A stretch of 64,000 bases of DNA from Rotaria sordida (GCA_905250125.1 CAJNOL010000686.1:1-64000); one strand, 5' to 3'; positions 1 through 12,676 are shown, counted from the first letter of the stretch. Translations and numbers: made by a program. The notes: generated by a model not told the origin, from the letters alone.

Positions 1-1279
1 AATGGAAATGCATAGTTTTTGAATTCAGAATTCAGTGCTTTGAAATACTAATGATTTGAAGCTGTTCTACAACACGAACTACGTAAACTAAGGACTGTGC
101 CAAAACTGTTATTTTGTTGTATACAGACGCAATTTGGAACTTTTTTCACAAAATTTACTGATAATTCTTCAATCTTACCATAGAAGAAAAACCTGAACAT
201 ATATTCGCAAATAGCGAAAAATTCTGATTCTGACTCTAACCAATTGTCTTTTAGTAACCGAAAAATGAGTGAATATTCTGTATCAAGACTTTCGCGCCAT
301 AGAGTGTAAGTGAGGGTATTGACGCAGGTGCCAGAGATCAGATCAGTTCGGTTACGAAAAAATATATATCGATTCCATCTCTCGTAAATGTACTTCTTGT
401 TTTCACTCACACACACCCTTCCTAACCCAACCAACCTCTCAAAGCTATACACTTCATTTCTACGTATTTTTTGTATTATTCATTGGATAATGATGTGGAG
501 AAATTTGAATTCTGGGAAATAGGAATTTACTATGTACTCGTTTAGTTAAGTTTTATCAGTAGTCGCGTTATCTATTTTTATTAAGTGATCATAACTTCTG
601 GGGTGTCCTGTATATTGTAGATCATTAATTTATTCCTTATCGAATAAAGAAAACATTTTTGTATAGGTTAGTTTTGAATTATATATTGTGAAGTTTTCAT
701 TGAATAATTTATTTTTCTCCAAAGGAAAATCTTTGTCATAAAAAGAAATAGAATAATGAATATGTTAATGTATCTTCTTTGATTTGAAAATGACCTCATT
801 TTATTAAATTGTCAAGAGTCAATATTTAGAAAGATTTATTATTCCCGGATGTACTATCAAATTTTTCTATTATTTGATAAACTTTAGTTACAATGAGCTA
901 ATAAAGTCAATCTAAATATAACTTCATTAAAAAAAATCTATTCATACATTCTTTTTTCTCTATTCGCGATACATAACGACATCTATGAAGTTTCTCTTAA
1001 CGACGAGCTTTTCGTCCATCGAATGGTATTTTGCTTTCATGTATAATAATAACTAACAAGGTTTGTTGTAAACAGAGTAAACATAAAACCAGTTGGTTGG
1101 TTGGTTATGAAATTCATTTGTTCTTGTATATATGACAAAATTATTGAAAAATATTTGCATTTTTTTTTAATTTCTTTATATATTTGATATGTTTGAAAAA
1201 ATAAATATTTTTAATAGGATTACTGATTTATTTACTTATTTATTTATAAAATATGAATAAGATGTTCTTCTTTTTCTAG
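1..1279. other. Upstream region, no supported gene
   Basis: AT-rich DNA before the first recognised gene. A 134-codon open frame on the minus strand (452 down to 48) has no recognisable domain and no splice partners I could follow, so I do not call it a gene. A T-rich acceptor ending at 1279 suggests that a leader intron of the CELF-like gene ends here and that its 5' UTR exon runs from 1280 to the start codon. Confidence 0.4.
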
Positions 1280-1425
1280 TTGTCTCTTCGTTCTCGTTCG
1301 TCGTCTTGTCCCCTTGAGATGGTCGTCGTCGTTGTTCGTCAATATTCGTTAACGTCTTTTATTCGTAATATCGTCTCGTCTTGTTCATCAATGTATTTTT
1401 TTCAACAAATTATTAATAAATACTA

Positions 1426-4400
1426 ATGAATACTCAAGGAAATTTAACAACATTATCATCATCACCATCATCTGCTGCTATATCAACAATAAATATTGAT
1501 AAACATGAACCCGATCCAGATGCTATTAAAATGTTTTGTGGTCAAATTCCACGTAATATGCATGAATCAGAATTACGTGAAATGTTTGAACAGTTTGGTC
1601 CTGTCTTTCAATTAAATGTTTTACGTGACAAACAAACTGGTGAATCAAAAGGTTGTTGTTTTGTTACATTTTATTCTCGAAAATCAGCATTAGATGCACA
1701 AAATGCTTTACATAATTTACGTACATTAAATGGTAGTCATCATCCAATACAAATGAAACCAGCTGATACAGAAAATCGAAATGGTATTTTAAAAAAAAAA
1801 AAAACAAAATGAATAATTGAATAATTATTTTTCTTTTGTTTATTTTCTAGAAAGAAAATTATTTGTTGGAATGGTATCAAAAAATTTAGACGAACAAAGT
1901 ATTCGTGCACTTTTCCAATCATATGGAATTATTGAAGATTGTACAGTATTACGTGATGCCAATGGCAAAAGTCGAGGTTAGAAGGATAAATTAAAAACGA
2001 TCCTATATCATTTTGAAGAGCAATTCGTATCGTATTGAATTGGATTTTCATCAAGTATTTATGTTCAAAGAAACCATTTACCAGCTAAAGAATTTTCTCC
2101 AAACTAACTTATGGCAGATTTTGTTTGAAGTTATTTCAATAGAGTTTTGTCTTATCTTCTATGGTGTATATTGAATAATAAACTATTCTTTGTACCTAAA
2201 AACTTTAGCATTTGTACTAGCTTCTGTAATTTTTAGCTATTATGATGTTTTAAATTGTTCGATCTGAGAGAGCAAAAGCGAACAACCATATAGTTTTCTT
2301 AGAAATTGTGTGTCACCAAATTCTATAAGTTTATCAATTGATTGTTCTCTGAATTGTTGTGCAACATGATCAAATCAACCGATTAATGCTTAAAAAAGGT
2401 CAAGTTTTCGATTTTTAAGAATAAACAAGTATATGAGTTTTATGATAATAATTAGATTTATTTTATTTTATTTTATTCCTTACGAATTTGGATTCCGAAT
2501 GGTTGGGTGCGATTAGAGTATGAAACTCTATTCGATTTAGTATATGCTCGATCTCTGATAAGTATTAATTAATTTGTATATTCCCATATCCTCCTTTAAA
2601 GGTCCGAAAGAAAAAGACTTTTTTTGCACTTTTCGAAACATCCATATATGTCAAATGAATGATAAGGCATAATAAATTTATTATTAATACGTTGAAAATT
2701 CTTCATTCAAAAAGTATTTATTGCAAAACTCATATACTTGTCTATCCTTAAAAATCGAAAAATAGGCCTCTTTTGGAGCATTGATTGGCTGATTTAATCA
2801 TGACGGACAACAATTCACAAGACAATCTGTTGATATATTTATAGAGCTTGGTGACACATCATTTTTGAGAAAGTTGCACGATTGGCCACCTTTGTCTTCA
2901 GGGGAGCAGTATTAAACTATTTAAAACATCATAAAAGTCAAAAATCAGTAAAGGTAGTGAAAATGTTAAGGTTTTTGTGTACGAAGAAAGCTATGATTAG
3001 ATATATATAATTGAAGACGAGATAAAACTCTATTGAAGTGACTTTAAACAAAATTTGATATAAGTTAGTTTGGAGACATACTGAGTTCTAATATTTGATC
3101 ATATCATCCACAATTGCTATGACATTTCTCACCTGATATATGACTTCTGAGAACATTAAAACTTGATAAAAATGCAACTCGATAGGACATAAGTTGCTTT
3201 ACAAAATGGTATAGATGACTTTTCAAATTAAGAAATGGTCATCTTATCTGAAAGAATCTTTTATTTAAATTAAAAAAAAAACAAAATAATTTTTTTAAGG
3301 ATGTGCTTTTGTTACTTTTCAAAAACGTCAATGTGCTTTAAATGCAATTAAATCAATGCATCAATCTCAAACTATGGAGGTCATTTGCTTTGTTTTTATT
3401 TTATTTTATTTTATTTTAAATTATTTTATTCATTTTAGGGTTGTTCTTCTCCACTTGTTGTTAAATTTGCTGATACACCAAAAGATAAAGAAACAAAAAA
3501 GATTCAACAACAATTTACTACTCATAATAATGGTCTTATACAGCATATGACTCCAGGAAATTCATTGGTAATTTTTTTCAATTATTTCAATAAAGAAAAT
3601 CATTATATTTGTTTCGTTTTTTTTCAGCCTAATCTTCAACATATGAACACGTATAATTTTTTACCTGAAATAAGTAATTTAGTATTTCTTCAACAATTAT
3701 TAAAGAATTATGGTTTTCTTAATAATAATGGCACTTGTAATTGAATTCTTTATTGTTTTGCAACTGAATATTAATTTTGAATATTTTTATTTCTTTTTTT
3801 CTTAGCTATCAATTTTGCTGCATTAAACAGTCTTCTACAAATGTTTGCAAGTAATATGAATTTGAATGGTAATAAACCACCTCTTCTAGCACCTCCACCA
3901 CCTGGTACATCATCAAATATGACTATAAGTTCTCAACATAGTAGTAATCAATCTTTAAATATTCAAGAACAACAACAACATACAATGAATTCACCTCGAC
4001 CACCGCCTCCTCCTCCTAATCCAAATAGTGGCACTTATAATAATGAATCTTCATCACTTATGTGTGGAACAAGTGCATACAGTAGTAATGCACCAAATCC
4101 TAATAATAGTAATGGTCCACCAACAAATCATCATAATCAAAATGGTGGTTTAACATCATCTGCTCCTACACCTAGTAATGGACCTTATCCACCTACGATG
4201 CCTTCAATCTATGCTAATAGTAGTAGTCCATTATCAAATGCTGGTGCAGGTATTAGATTATAGTTTTATATTGTATATCATTTTTGATAATTCAGATGCG
4301 CATCATAATTTACAAAATCTTGTTGCTATGTCACAAATTAACAATGGAGGTAGTTTTTTATGATTGTAGAATATAATTAATAATTGAATATTATTAAAAG

Positions 4401-6185
4401 GTCTTTTACCAACTAATATACATCCAAGTCCAACTGCAAATTCACCTGTAGCACCAGGTAAATAAATTTTAAAATTATGCTTTTACAAAAACAAAAACTG
4501 ATAATAAGATCTAAGAAATTGTTTTATAACGAGTGATCGGAAGGTATTTTCGGCGGGTCTAAAGCTATGGATGTGTACTCTTTTCGAATATGGACTTAGA
4601 AATTTTGTTTCAATTTTTAGTTCGAAAGTAACGAAGGACTTTCTGAAAGATCTGAAAAATTATTTTTGATGGTGAGCCAATAAATTTTTGATTACCCAAT
4701 AAATCCCTTTTTGAACATGCTAAAATTTATCAGAATCGATCGTATTATTGTAGAGGACACAATTTTCTACAAAATGCGATATGAAACTAACGAGGGAACC
4801 TCTTTAACTCCTTCCTTCCGATTTCAATGATTTTTATGCCTATAAATACTACATAATGTTCTAATGAAAGGTCTAAAAAGATCTAGGTTGACTAAGCTAT
4901 CGAGTTTTTAATATGTTTATTTTCTAGAAGCCTCAAATTTTCGGAAAAATCCATATTCTTGAATTTTGGTCTGAAACTTTGCGAATATAGAGAACTCAAC
5001 TAGACTAAATTTCATTATAAAAAATTCAGAAGTTTTGAACAACGTCTCTTCGAGGTATGAAAGTTTCAAAATATAGATCCTTTTCTATGGACTGAGGTAT
5101 ACAACATGCATTTTTTGAAAACTTCTTATCTCGAAGAGACATTGTAGAAAACTTGTGAATTTTTTTTATGAAAGCCAGTCTAGTTGAGTTCTCTATATGC
5201 ACAAAGTTTCAGATCAAAATCATCGAAAATCTAAAGAAGTTTCCTCGTAAACTGTAGCTTTTACACGAGTGAAGTTACAAGCATTTTTTCAAGAACTCCT
5301 TGCAATGGAAAACGGTTGTCGACTTTTCAAAAATATCTATTTAGGAAAATTGAAGATAGTATACGATATCTTTTGATATATAAATAAAGATAGTAACCTT
5401 TAATTTCGAATCACAGTGATGAAAATATAAAAATTTTCCATCCAAACAAATTTTTTAGGCTCTTTTCCAAGGTTATTTCACTACTCTTGAACAAAACTTC
5501 TTACTCATAGCTTTTGATTCGTCGGAAATATATTCTAGTAGGTCAAAAGTGATCAAACATCTTATCGACAAAACTTTCCGATTACTCATTATGAGAAAAA
5601 GAAAAATTGTTTATGTTTGTTTATTTATAGCTTCTTTTTCTGTCTTTCCATCCCCAACATATATGACTTCTCAAGTAGCTGGCAAACATACTGAAGGTTT
5701 GTTTGAATTATTTTATTTAATAATCTATTGTATTTATTATAAGGTCCTGATGGTGCCAATCTATTTATATATCATCTTCCACAAGAATACAGTGACTCAG
5801 ACTTAGCTCAAGCTTTTGCACCTTATGGACCAATTATATCAGCTAAAGTATTTGTTGATAAAACAACAAATCGTAGTAAATGTTTTGGTAAATAGAAAGA
5901 TTTTTATTTTCTTTTAATTATAAAATTAATTTAATTTTTTGTTAAGGTTTTGTAAGTTATGATAATCCATCATCAGCACAAGCAGCAATTAATCAAATGA
6001 ATGGTTTTCAAATTGGTATGAAACGATTGAAAGTTCAATTAAAAAAACTTCGAACTAATATTAATGATACCACTACTAATAACATTAACAATTCAAATCC
6101 AAATCAGACTCAAGTAGCAGCTAGTAATAGTCCAATTAATCATAATGGAAATTCACCACCAACAACAAAAACAACGTCATTTTAA
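1426..6185 (+). CDS. CELF: CELF/Bruno-family RNA-binding protein, three RRMs
   Basis: Eleven coding exons: 1426-1783, 1851-1976, 3300-3379, 3439-3567, 3628-3736, 3806-4249, 4296-4349, 4401-4457, 5631-5696, 5744-5887, 5947-6185. All phases agree and give about 601 aa. RRM1 is at about 35-118 (RNP2 [10 protein letters not shown]1 KGCCFVTF), RRM2 at about 120-200 (KLFVGMV, CAFVTF, then the family hallmark [13 protein letters not shown]) and RRM3 at about 475-560 ([15 protein letters not shown]). CELF proteins bind GU-rich RNA and control splicing, translation and mRNA decay in nucleus and cytoplasm. The linker between RRM2 and RRM3 is unusually long and rich in Pro, Ser, Asn and Gln, which makes the protein longer than typical vertebrate members of about 500 aa. 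Three small exons in the linker (54, 57 and 66 nt, all multiples of three with the same phase) could be skipped without breaking the frame. Two introns are enlarged by inverted-repeat elements. The exact orthologue (CELF1/2 versus CELF3-6) is not decided. Confidence 0.93.
2093..3078. mobile_element. Long palindromic (foldback) element in CELF intron 2
   Basis: The left arm (about 2093-2445) is the reverse complement of the right arm (about 2720-3078) with scattered mismatches. Outer ends read CTCCAAACTAACTT on the left and AAGTTAGTTTGGAG on the right. Near the centre, TCAAGTTTTCGATTTTTAAG pairs with CTTAAAAATCGAAAAATAGG. No coding potential was seen. It fills most of a 1.3 kb intron whose neighbours are about 60 nt, so it is best read as a non-autonomous foldback/MITE-type insertion. 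Confidence 0.8.
4789..5248. mobile_element. Palindromic MITE, family 1 copy a (CELF intron 8)
   Basis: Starts with AACGAGGGAACCTC and ends with a decayed reverse complement (GAAGTTTCCTCGT). Internal arms pair, for example GAGAACTCAACTAGACTA with TAGTCTAGTTGAGTTCTC-type sequence near 5180. The same element, better preserved, occurs at 18658-19160 inside a RAB21 intron. Related sequence in both orientations identifies it as one dispersed repeat family. Confidence 0.8.
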
Positions 6186-7144
6186 AATAAGCCAAATATA
6201 TTTAAGAAAAAACAAACGAATATTAATTAGAACACTTTCGAATATTCATGATTTATTTCTTTTGCTTGATATTCTACTATTGAGACGACCTATTTATAAT
6301 ACATACATAATCTTTTCCTATCCGAGTTCTTTTGTCACTTTATTATTTCTTTTTTTTTTTTTTCGTGTGTTTTGTCTTGTATTTTGCATCGTTCATTTAT
6401 TTGTTTTTGTTAAATTATTCCTTGTCGTCACATTGATTAAGAAAAGGTATATTATTGTTCGTCTTTTTCTTTTTGCTGTATAAGTTTCTGGTGTTTACAC
6501 TTCTTCTTATGCATGGTTGTATTCGTGTGTTGTGGGTTTTTTTCTATTTCCTATTTTTTGCAATGTTATCTTATAGGTTTCTCTTCTTCTTCTTATTGCT
6601 GTTATCAGCACTAAGCACCTACCTAACTATTACCTTTCTCATATTCATTTCTATTTCCCAAGTTCTTTTTCTTTTAAACAAATCTATGCGTTTAACTGTC
6701 TTTATTCTTCGTTTTTTCCCTCTTTTTTTCTCAGTGTTCGTTTTTAACTGTGTGCGTATGTATGTGTCTATTGTTTGTTCATCGTTGTTGTTGTTGTTGT
6801 TGCTGTTGGTTTGCATTGAATCAACACAACTATTATTACACACAAACAAACAAAAACAAACAAAATAGAATTTTTTTTTTGCATCGATATATATTTAGAG
6901 CATATTTCTCTTTTTCGTTTATCATGATTGTTTGTAGGATGTATCAATGATGCAAACAAACTAATTAAACTTTAATGTTTATTAGTTTTATGAGAAATAG
7001 AAAGATGAAGGTATTATTGTCAGCAAATTTTTGTATTATATGATTTGTTGTTATGTTCGACTATATGAATAAGAATGGAATGTTCTGTGATTGATGTATT
7101 TTAGAATAGATTTTTGAAGGAAGCGTTGTTGAAACTGATAAGAG
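6186..7144 (+). other. CELF 3' UTR and downstream sequence
   Basis: T-rich DNA with several overlapping open frames made of Phe/Leu runs on one strand. These are low-complexity artefacts. It includes a (TTG)n microsatellite at about 6784-6812. The likely 3' UTR of the CELF-like gene ends somewhere before about 7 kb, but I could not fix a polyadenylation site. Confidence 0.5.
6784..6812. repeat. (TTG)n microsatellite
   Basis: Run of TTG triplets with one CTG interruption in the 3' flank of the CELF-like gene. Confidence 0.9.
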
Positions 7145-7745
7145 AAGGTCTAAAAGTGTGACTTGCCAATCTAGCTACTGTTTTGCTCATACGTGGGCTC
7201 TGATGAGGCTGATAGAAACCTGTAAGGATTTGTCTTCATGCACTATTATTCACCAATTATTACAAGTTTACTGAGGTTTTTATCGTTGGTAAAGTTTTGA
7301 TGAAAAAATTGAAGTATAGAATTTCAACTTGAATGATGCGCATAGGTAAGTGTCGTAAACATCAGAATGCTCTGTAAATTTTAGCCTAAAAAATTGTGTT
7401 CTTTAAATATCGAGGGTTGAAAACACTGGACTTTCTTACCTTTTCTTGTGACACATGATTGTTTTTGGATATTAAATATTTTAAGGAGGAGACATATCAT
7501 TAGGTTAAAATTTTCAGAATATTCCGGTATCTACGAGGCTTATCTATGGGCAAAATTTTAGATTAAAATTCTGTACTTCGACTTTCTCATAAATACCTTG
7601 CCAGCGATAAAAATCTCAGTAAAAAGGTAATAAATTAGGAAGGATGGTCGCATCGGAATCAATTTTTCCAGGTTTCTAGTAGCCTCATCGAAGCTTATAG
7701 ACAAAATATAAGATTGACTGGTGAGTCACATTTGGGGACCTTCCA
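7145..7745. mobile_element. Palindromic element related to family 2 (intergenic)
   Basis: The left arm (GAAGGTCTAAAAGTGTGACT near 7145, GATGAGGCTGATAGAAACCT near 7202) is the reverse complement of the right arm (AGGTTTCTAGTAGCCTCATC near 7671, AGTCACATTTGGGGACCTTC near 7724). Inside it, TTACTGAGGTTTTTATCG (about 7269) pairs with CGATAAAAATCTCAGTAA (about 7605). The inner right arm (GGCAAAATTTTAGATTAAAA) matches the core of the elements at 29049-30365 and 42050-42505. No coding potential. Confidence 0.75.
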
Positions 7746-8963
7746 TCATCGTGAGAAGGTTAGATAATTTAGTTGGACGCATGTTCTCGTATTAAAGGTC
7801 TGAAAACTATCAAAAATTTACATACGGGGTGTCAGGAAAGACATTTACTAAAAGAAGACATTGCATATTTTCATCGCATTTTGACTAAATGAGCTAATTT
7901 TTTTCCTGATTATTGAAGAAACTTCCAAGTTTTTTATTCATTAACCATCAGCTTTATTGACATGCGTGAAATCTAGCACGATCAACTTCAATACAGAATT
8001 TAGTCCTTTTCTTCAATTACTTCTCTTAGTAGTCAACCATAAAAGATACAAAGCTATTCGAAAACTTTTTGATATATTTTATTTTACAGAGCTTTTTTCG
8101 CGTATAATTTTCGCTAAAAAATGTTTCCATTTTCATAAACAAATAATGATGCTAAGGTCATATTATTCTGGAATCCTCGAGTAATTCGATATTGTCGAGT
8201 AATTTGACTCTAATACCGTTATTTGGTCATAAAAATAAAAATATTCTCTTACAAAGATGATCAGCACAAATAGCTTCATAAAGTGAAATATGTCAAAGAG
8301 TTTCTGATACTTTTTTTTGTTTTTATAATTGAATACTTATGGAAGCATTCTATCAAAAATTAACTGTAGCCGCCTGGCTTCTTGAGCAATTTTCCACATA
8401 AAAACATCAAAAATGATTCTGTGAAGCGTCTAAGAACTTAGAATTTTAAGACTAACATTCTATATTCAAAACAAATTGAAATGTTTCTCTAAACGCTTTA
8501 ATAATATATTACTCTCTGGAAGAAACATTTTCAATTGAATACCATCAAAAGTGAATTCCAAACATAGACCGATAAAAACTTATATCAATGTTTCATTTGC
8601 TTAATCTCAATTCGGCGACAAAAATTTCTTGATGACAAACGTTGATTTCAAAGCGAACAATGTAAATAAAATATATGTTAATATTTATTCATATTTACTT
8701 TTGACATCCATGAAACTATATTCTATACATTGAAACTTCTAATATTAACTATAAGAATAATGACAAAAAGATAATTATATGATGAATGTTTATTTCGTGT
8801 TAATGATATTACTTGGGATGAAGGTACAAGATACAATATGGCTAGACTTTAGTTATTAGAATATTTTCCATTAAAGAAAATGAATTGAACATATTAGAAA
8901 TTATTAGAAAACGAAAATATACTTTTAGAGATAGAAAAAAACAACAACACAGAGAAAAACTAT
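7746..8963. other. Intergenic DNA, nothing recognised
   Basis: AT-rich sequence between the palindromic element and the minus-strand small membrane protein gene. I see no gene, RNA or clear repeat here. The 3' UTR of the minus-strand gene occupies its right end. Confidence 0.4.
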
Positions 8964-9533
8964 TTAAATTGGTAAATCCATTATTATGTCGTCTGGACTT
9001 TGTTGATTATTTGTGTGTTGTGTAGGTAACCATTTGGATGGTATAAGAGAATAATATAAATATGTAAAAGACTGTTTAATTGATGAAATGACATGTGAAA
9101 CAGTTAGAATTGGTCGAATTTGATATAAGTATTGTATTTCAAAGGAAGTATCATTATATTCATTATGATATGTATTACTATCTTTATCAATTGAAGTATC
9201 ATTAATATAATATTGTGGTTCAGTGGTTTGTGTTGTGATAAATTTTAAACTAGGTAGATTTATAAATCTTTTAAAGTGTATTAAACAAATACTACTTACG
9301 TGAAATAAGCGAAAATAACTGAGCTAATGATAATAATGACAAATGCAACAGTAATGCCAATGATTAAAAACACTTGACTAATAATTAAAATATCTATTCA
9401 AATAATACAATGTTCAATTATCTAATAAACACCAACAATATTAATTACAGTTCATACCTTCATTTTCGATATTCTCGGCGATAACCCAATTTGAAAATAT
9501 TAGAAGAAACATAATACATGTTGTGAAAGACAT
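8964..9533 (-). CDS. Small signal-peptide, single-pass membrane protein (unrecognised)
   Basis: Three exons on the minus strand: 9533-9458, 9393-9300, 9249-8964, with consistent phases, giving 151 aa. Introns are 64 and 50 nt with GT..AG ends. The N-terminus (MSFTTCIMFLLIFSNWVIA) looks like a signal peptide. Exon 2 encodes one hydrophobic membrane segment (about residues 29-55, rich in Ile/Val). The C-terminal tail of about 95 residues is polar, rich in Tyr, Thr and Asn, and ends MDLPI. It may be a small type I receptor-like or accessory protein, but no known domain is visible and I assign no function. Each exon is too short to stand out alone; the case rests on matching splice sites and phases plus the signal-peptide and membrane pattern. 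Confidence 0.65.
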
Positions 9534-10450
9534 GTTTTCTTATTCAATATCAACTATAGAATGTTTGCGTTGTTATATAACGTTGTTTTACATCAAACAA
9601 AATGTTGTTCTAGCTTTTTATTTATAGACATCTACTTACCTTATAGAAAGTAACATCATTATTAATATCATTATAAGAGCATATGTTGATTCTATCATGT
9701 CAATATCACAAGTAATTGCTTGTTAATAGAACAAGACATGCTGTCATCAAAAAGTTATTTGTTATATGATAATTAATTTATATGGACTAATTCAATGAGA
9801 AGAATCTTTAAAGTTATATATCATCGGTAGATTTTGCTCTAAGCTAAATGACAATCGTGGTAATCAATCGTTATATGAAGAATACATTTAAAATATATTT
9901 CAATTATGAAGAAATATATATGCAAGTAAGATATAATCAATACTCCAGGGTTTCATAGAATAGCGAAAATTTTTTTTCTTTCATTTTGTTTTCGGCTTGA
10001 GTAGATATTCTATCCTGCAGAGCTGCATGTGGAATGGGATGGAACACCGTTCAAAAAGTTTTTATTCCATGGCATGGAATACTTCTACAACTTTCCCTTC
10101 CTGTCACATCTCATGGGACATCATATTTATCAAATGGTTTTCAAAAAAGTGAAATTTATTTGTTTGATTAACTATACAAAATATTATATTGCTTAGGACA
10201 ATCCAAAACTAGTGACGTAGGTACTTTATTTTCATAGAGAAATCTTGAGGAAACTTTCTCTTTTACATGTAATGATAGTAAAAACGATGCACTATTTTTC
10301 TGTGATAGTTGATTATTCTTCAATAAATATCATAATAATAAAATTTCGATTAACAGCTGTTTGTCATGATATGTGACATTAATAATAGATCATATTATCT
10401 TCGATGTGTATTCTCTGTTTTACTCTTCTCTTTGTGAATCAGGGTGCTGG
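9534..10450. other. Intergenic DNA, nothing recognised
   Basis: Divergent flank of the small membrane protein gene, probably including its promoter. There is a short imperfect direct repeat of GGAATGGGATGGAA / CCATGGCATGGAAT type near 10030-10080. No gene seen. Confidence 0.4.
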
Positions 10451-11640
10451 TATTCTCTTCCCTCACAGAGCAGTCATCCTATTTCGCGATGTTGCACATT
10501 GCGGAATCAATTCCGTCCCCGGAATCAGTTCCATCCGATTCCCGAAATTCTAGAATCATCGAACTAACTTGGCTTATTCGACAATGATCGAGTTCTTGCA
10601 ATTTCCAGAATTCCGAAATGCGATTCCGAAATTGCATGCGATTCAGGAATTCCGTCCGATTTCGGAATTGCATCCAATTCCTGGATAATGGGTGTGGATG
10701 TGGATGTGGATGTTGCCGGTGGGTGTGGTTGCTAGTTTTTTTACTGTAATATCCACAGAACCATCCGGCTGCTGCAGTCACAGCCAGGCTCACGTTAAGC
10801 AATCAGTTGTCTGAGCCAAACAGATCAAATAAATTATGGTAATCGTAATTAAGAAAACCGTGTCGCCTGACAATTAGTTTCTCAATACACCGGTCCCTAC
10901 CATGAAAAATCAAAATGTAGGACTTTCCTTACTCGTAACCGACTACGAACTAACCTAGCAGTAACTTCTCATGCATAGTTGCTAGTGCAAAGAAAAGCTA
11001 TCGAATAACACTGCTCTCAATCTGGAAGCCTTGAAAAAACTACGACTACTTCATCCGACAGGACCTTCCCAAATCCGAGTTCTTCGATAACAAAGCGTTT
11101 CGAAAAATTTGGGAACCCAGAATAAAACAGGATTAAAGACTGCCGAAACTTTATACGATGGTCAGCGGGGACCTTCCTGTAATCCAATGCATTGCTCTTC
11201 ATCACTACCGATACCCATCCTCGCCGCCTCGGCATCGTCCATTATTATAGCCGTTCCAGGTTCGCATGTAGCCCGTGGGTTACGGAGATGACACTGGCAC
11301 AAGCAGTATGTTTATCGAGTAACCAAAAAATACCGGCCTTACCGTTAATCGCCAACGAATAAATACACCGTCACCAACAACCTAGTAACAGTTATGGCAA
11401 TAGCAGATATTTGCTGCCCAAAACAACAGAACTGCAGAACTCAAAAATGTCTCCTGTGAAAGTACCTGAGGATTCGGGTAGCCACAATAGAAGGACTTGA
11501 GGACCTAAGGGTACCACCCCCCTCCCCACGAATGGAACTTGAGGATCCAAGAGTAGCCCCCAATAGTTGGACTTGAGGGTCCAAGGCTACGGGTTTGGTT
11601 ACGAGAGACACTTACCTGACTGTTCCCCCATTCCCGGCTC
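10451..11640. repeat. GC-richer degenerate repeat island
   Basis: Base composition rises clearly above the surrounding AT-rich DNA. From about 10495 to 10690 there are repeated GGAAT(T)CCG / CGGAATT motifs in both orientations. From about 10688 to 10730 lie TGTGGA hexamers followed by GGTGGGTGTGG. From about 11460 to 11600 there is a tandem repeat of roughly 45-50 nt, with units beginning CTTGAGGA(C/T)C(T/C)AAG followed by a GTA(G/C)CC(A/C)C block. The open frames in it have repeat-driven composition (His-Pro runs) and are not supported as genes. It may be a decayed mobile element or a relic of subtelomeric sequence. Confidence 0.6.
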
Positions 11641-11714
11641 AGTAGTAACGGAACAGTTACCAGTTAGCTAGAAACGTCAATGTAACTTCCCATCCCTAGT
11701 TGAAGGTTCTTCAG

Positions 11715-11865
11715 AAAAAAAGTTATTTGTTATTTTTTTTGTTATTTATAACAAATAACAAAAACAGTTATTGTTATTAATAATAATAACAAAAAAAAAG
11801 TTATTCTTATTAGTAACAATAACTATTTTTGTTATTTGTTATTAATAACAATAACAATAAATTCA
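11715..11865. repeat. (GTTATT/AATAAC)n low-complexity palindromic repeat
   Basis: Alternating runs of GTTATT and AATAAC units make a self-complementary stretch with several possible hairpins (for example TTATTTATAACAAATAAC). It flanks the GC-richer island on its right. Confidence 0.85.
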
Positions 11866-12676
11866 TACCTCTATTCAATAATAGACTACGATAAATCATC
11901 AGACTACATGTTATCAGTTATTACTAAAACTTGAATCAATTCATTGGTTTTAACTGTTACAATAGGCAAAATGGCATCTTTTATTTATTTATCCATTATT
12001 ATCTATTTTACTATGCTCTAATGGCTACAATGCACAATCATTTACAGAGTAGAACAAAATTCTATTTTTGCTAATTCCACTGAAATAGACAAGAACGCTA
12101 TCTATATGAAAAAACTAATAATATCTTTCTTGATAAAAATATCTTCATATAAGTGGCCGTTTATTCCATGGGATAGGATAATATCCCAAAATTTCTATAT
12201 CACTCTATCTTATGACACATTTGTCAAAATACTTGCGTTCCATTCGTCTTATACTACGCAGAGTCCTGCTATTTATACTCTTTGCTTCAGAACTTCGATG
12301 AATACCATTATAAAAGTTTCAAAATCAATGAGGTCGCTATTCGACGTTAACCTATAAATTTGTGTTATAAGAGTTTTGTTTATAAGATATGATTGGATCA
12401 TTTCTCTTCACGTGTTATCATCGATTCATTCATTCGCTCGCTCGCCCTATTGATGTATTCGTTAGAAATACACATATGATTTGTTTTTACCTCATGAAAA
12501 GAAAAACTACATGGTATACCCTTCGATTCATTTCTAATTTGCTTGTTATCTTCGCTATCAAATTTGTGATTTTGTTTTTCTAAAATTAAGCGTGAAATTT
12601 ATTGAATCGAGACATGTCGAGCTGCATCAATACTATAGTTCATAAATAACTTTGTCGTGTTTTTTTTAGCATTACT
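11866..12676. other. Upstream region of the TBC1D15-like gene
   Basis: No gene is supported. A T-rich acceptor ends at about 12669, just before the first coding ATG, so a non-coding leader exon probably lies upstream, perhaps in the region around 12420-12460 with its CGCTCGCTCGC stretch. This could not be fixed from sequence alone. Confidence 0.4.

Noticed and set aside
48..452. 134-codon minus-strand open frame at the left edge
   Set aside because: No recognisable domain, no signal peptide and no splice partners that extend it; long frames do occur by chance. It could be an exon of a gene outside the window, but this cannot be supported.
6145..6959. Several overlapping open frames on both strands in the CELF 3' flank
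   Set aside because: Composition is Phe/Leu/Val from T-rich DNA, with mirror frames on the other strand and a TTG microsatellite; they are low-complexity artefacts.
10479..10802. 107-codon minus-strand frame with His-Pro repeats
   Set aside because: Sequence follows the GGAATTCCG and TGTGGA repeats of the GC-richer island and is not protein-like.
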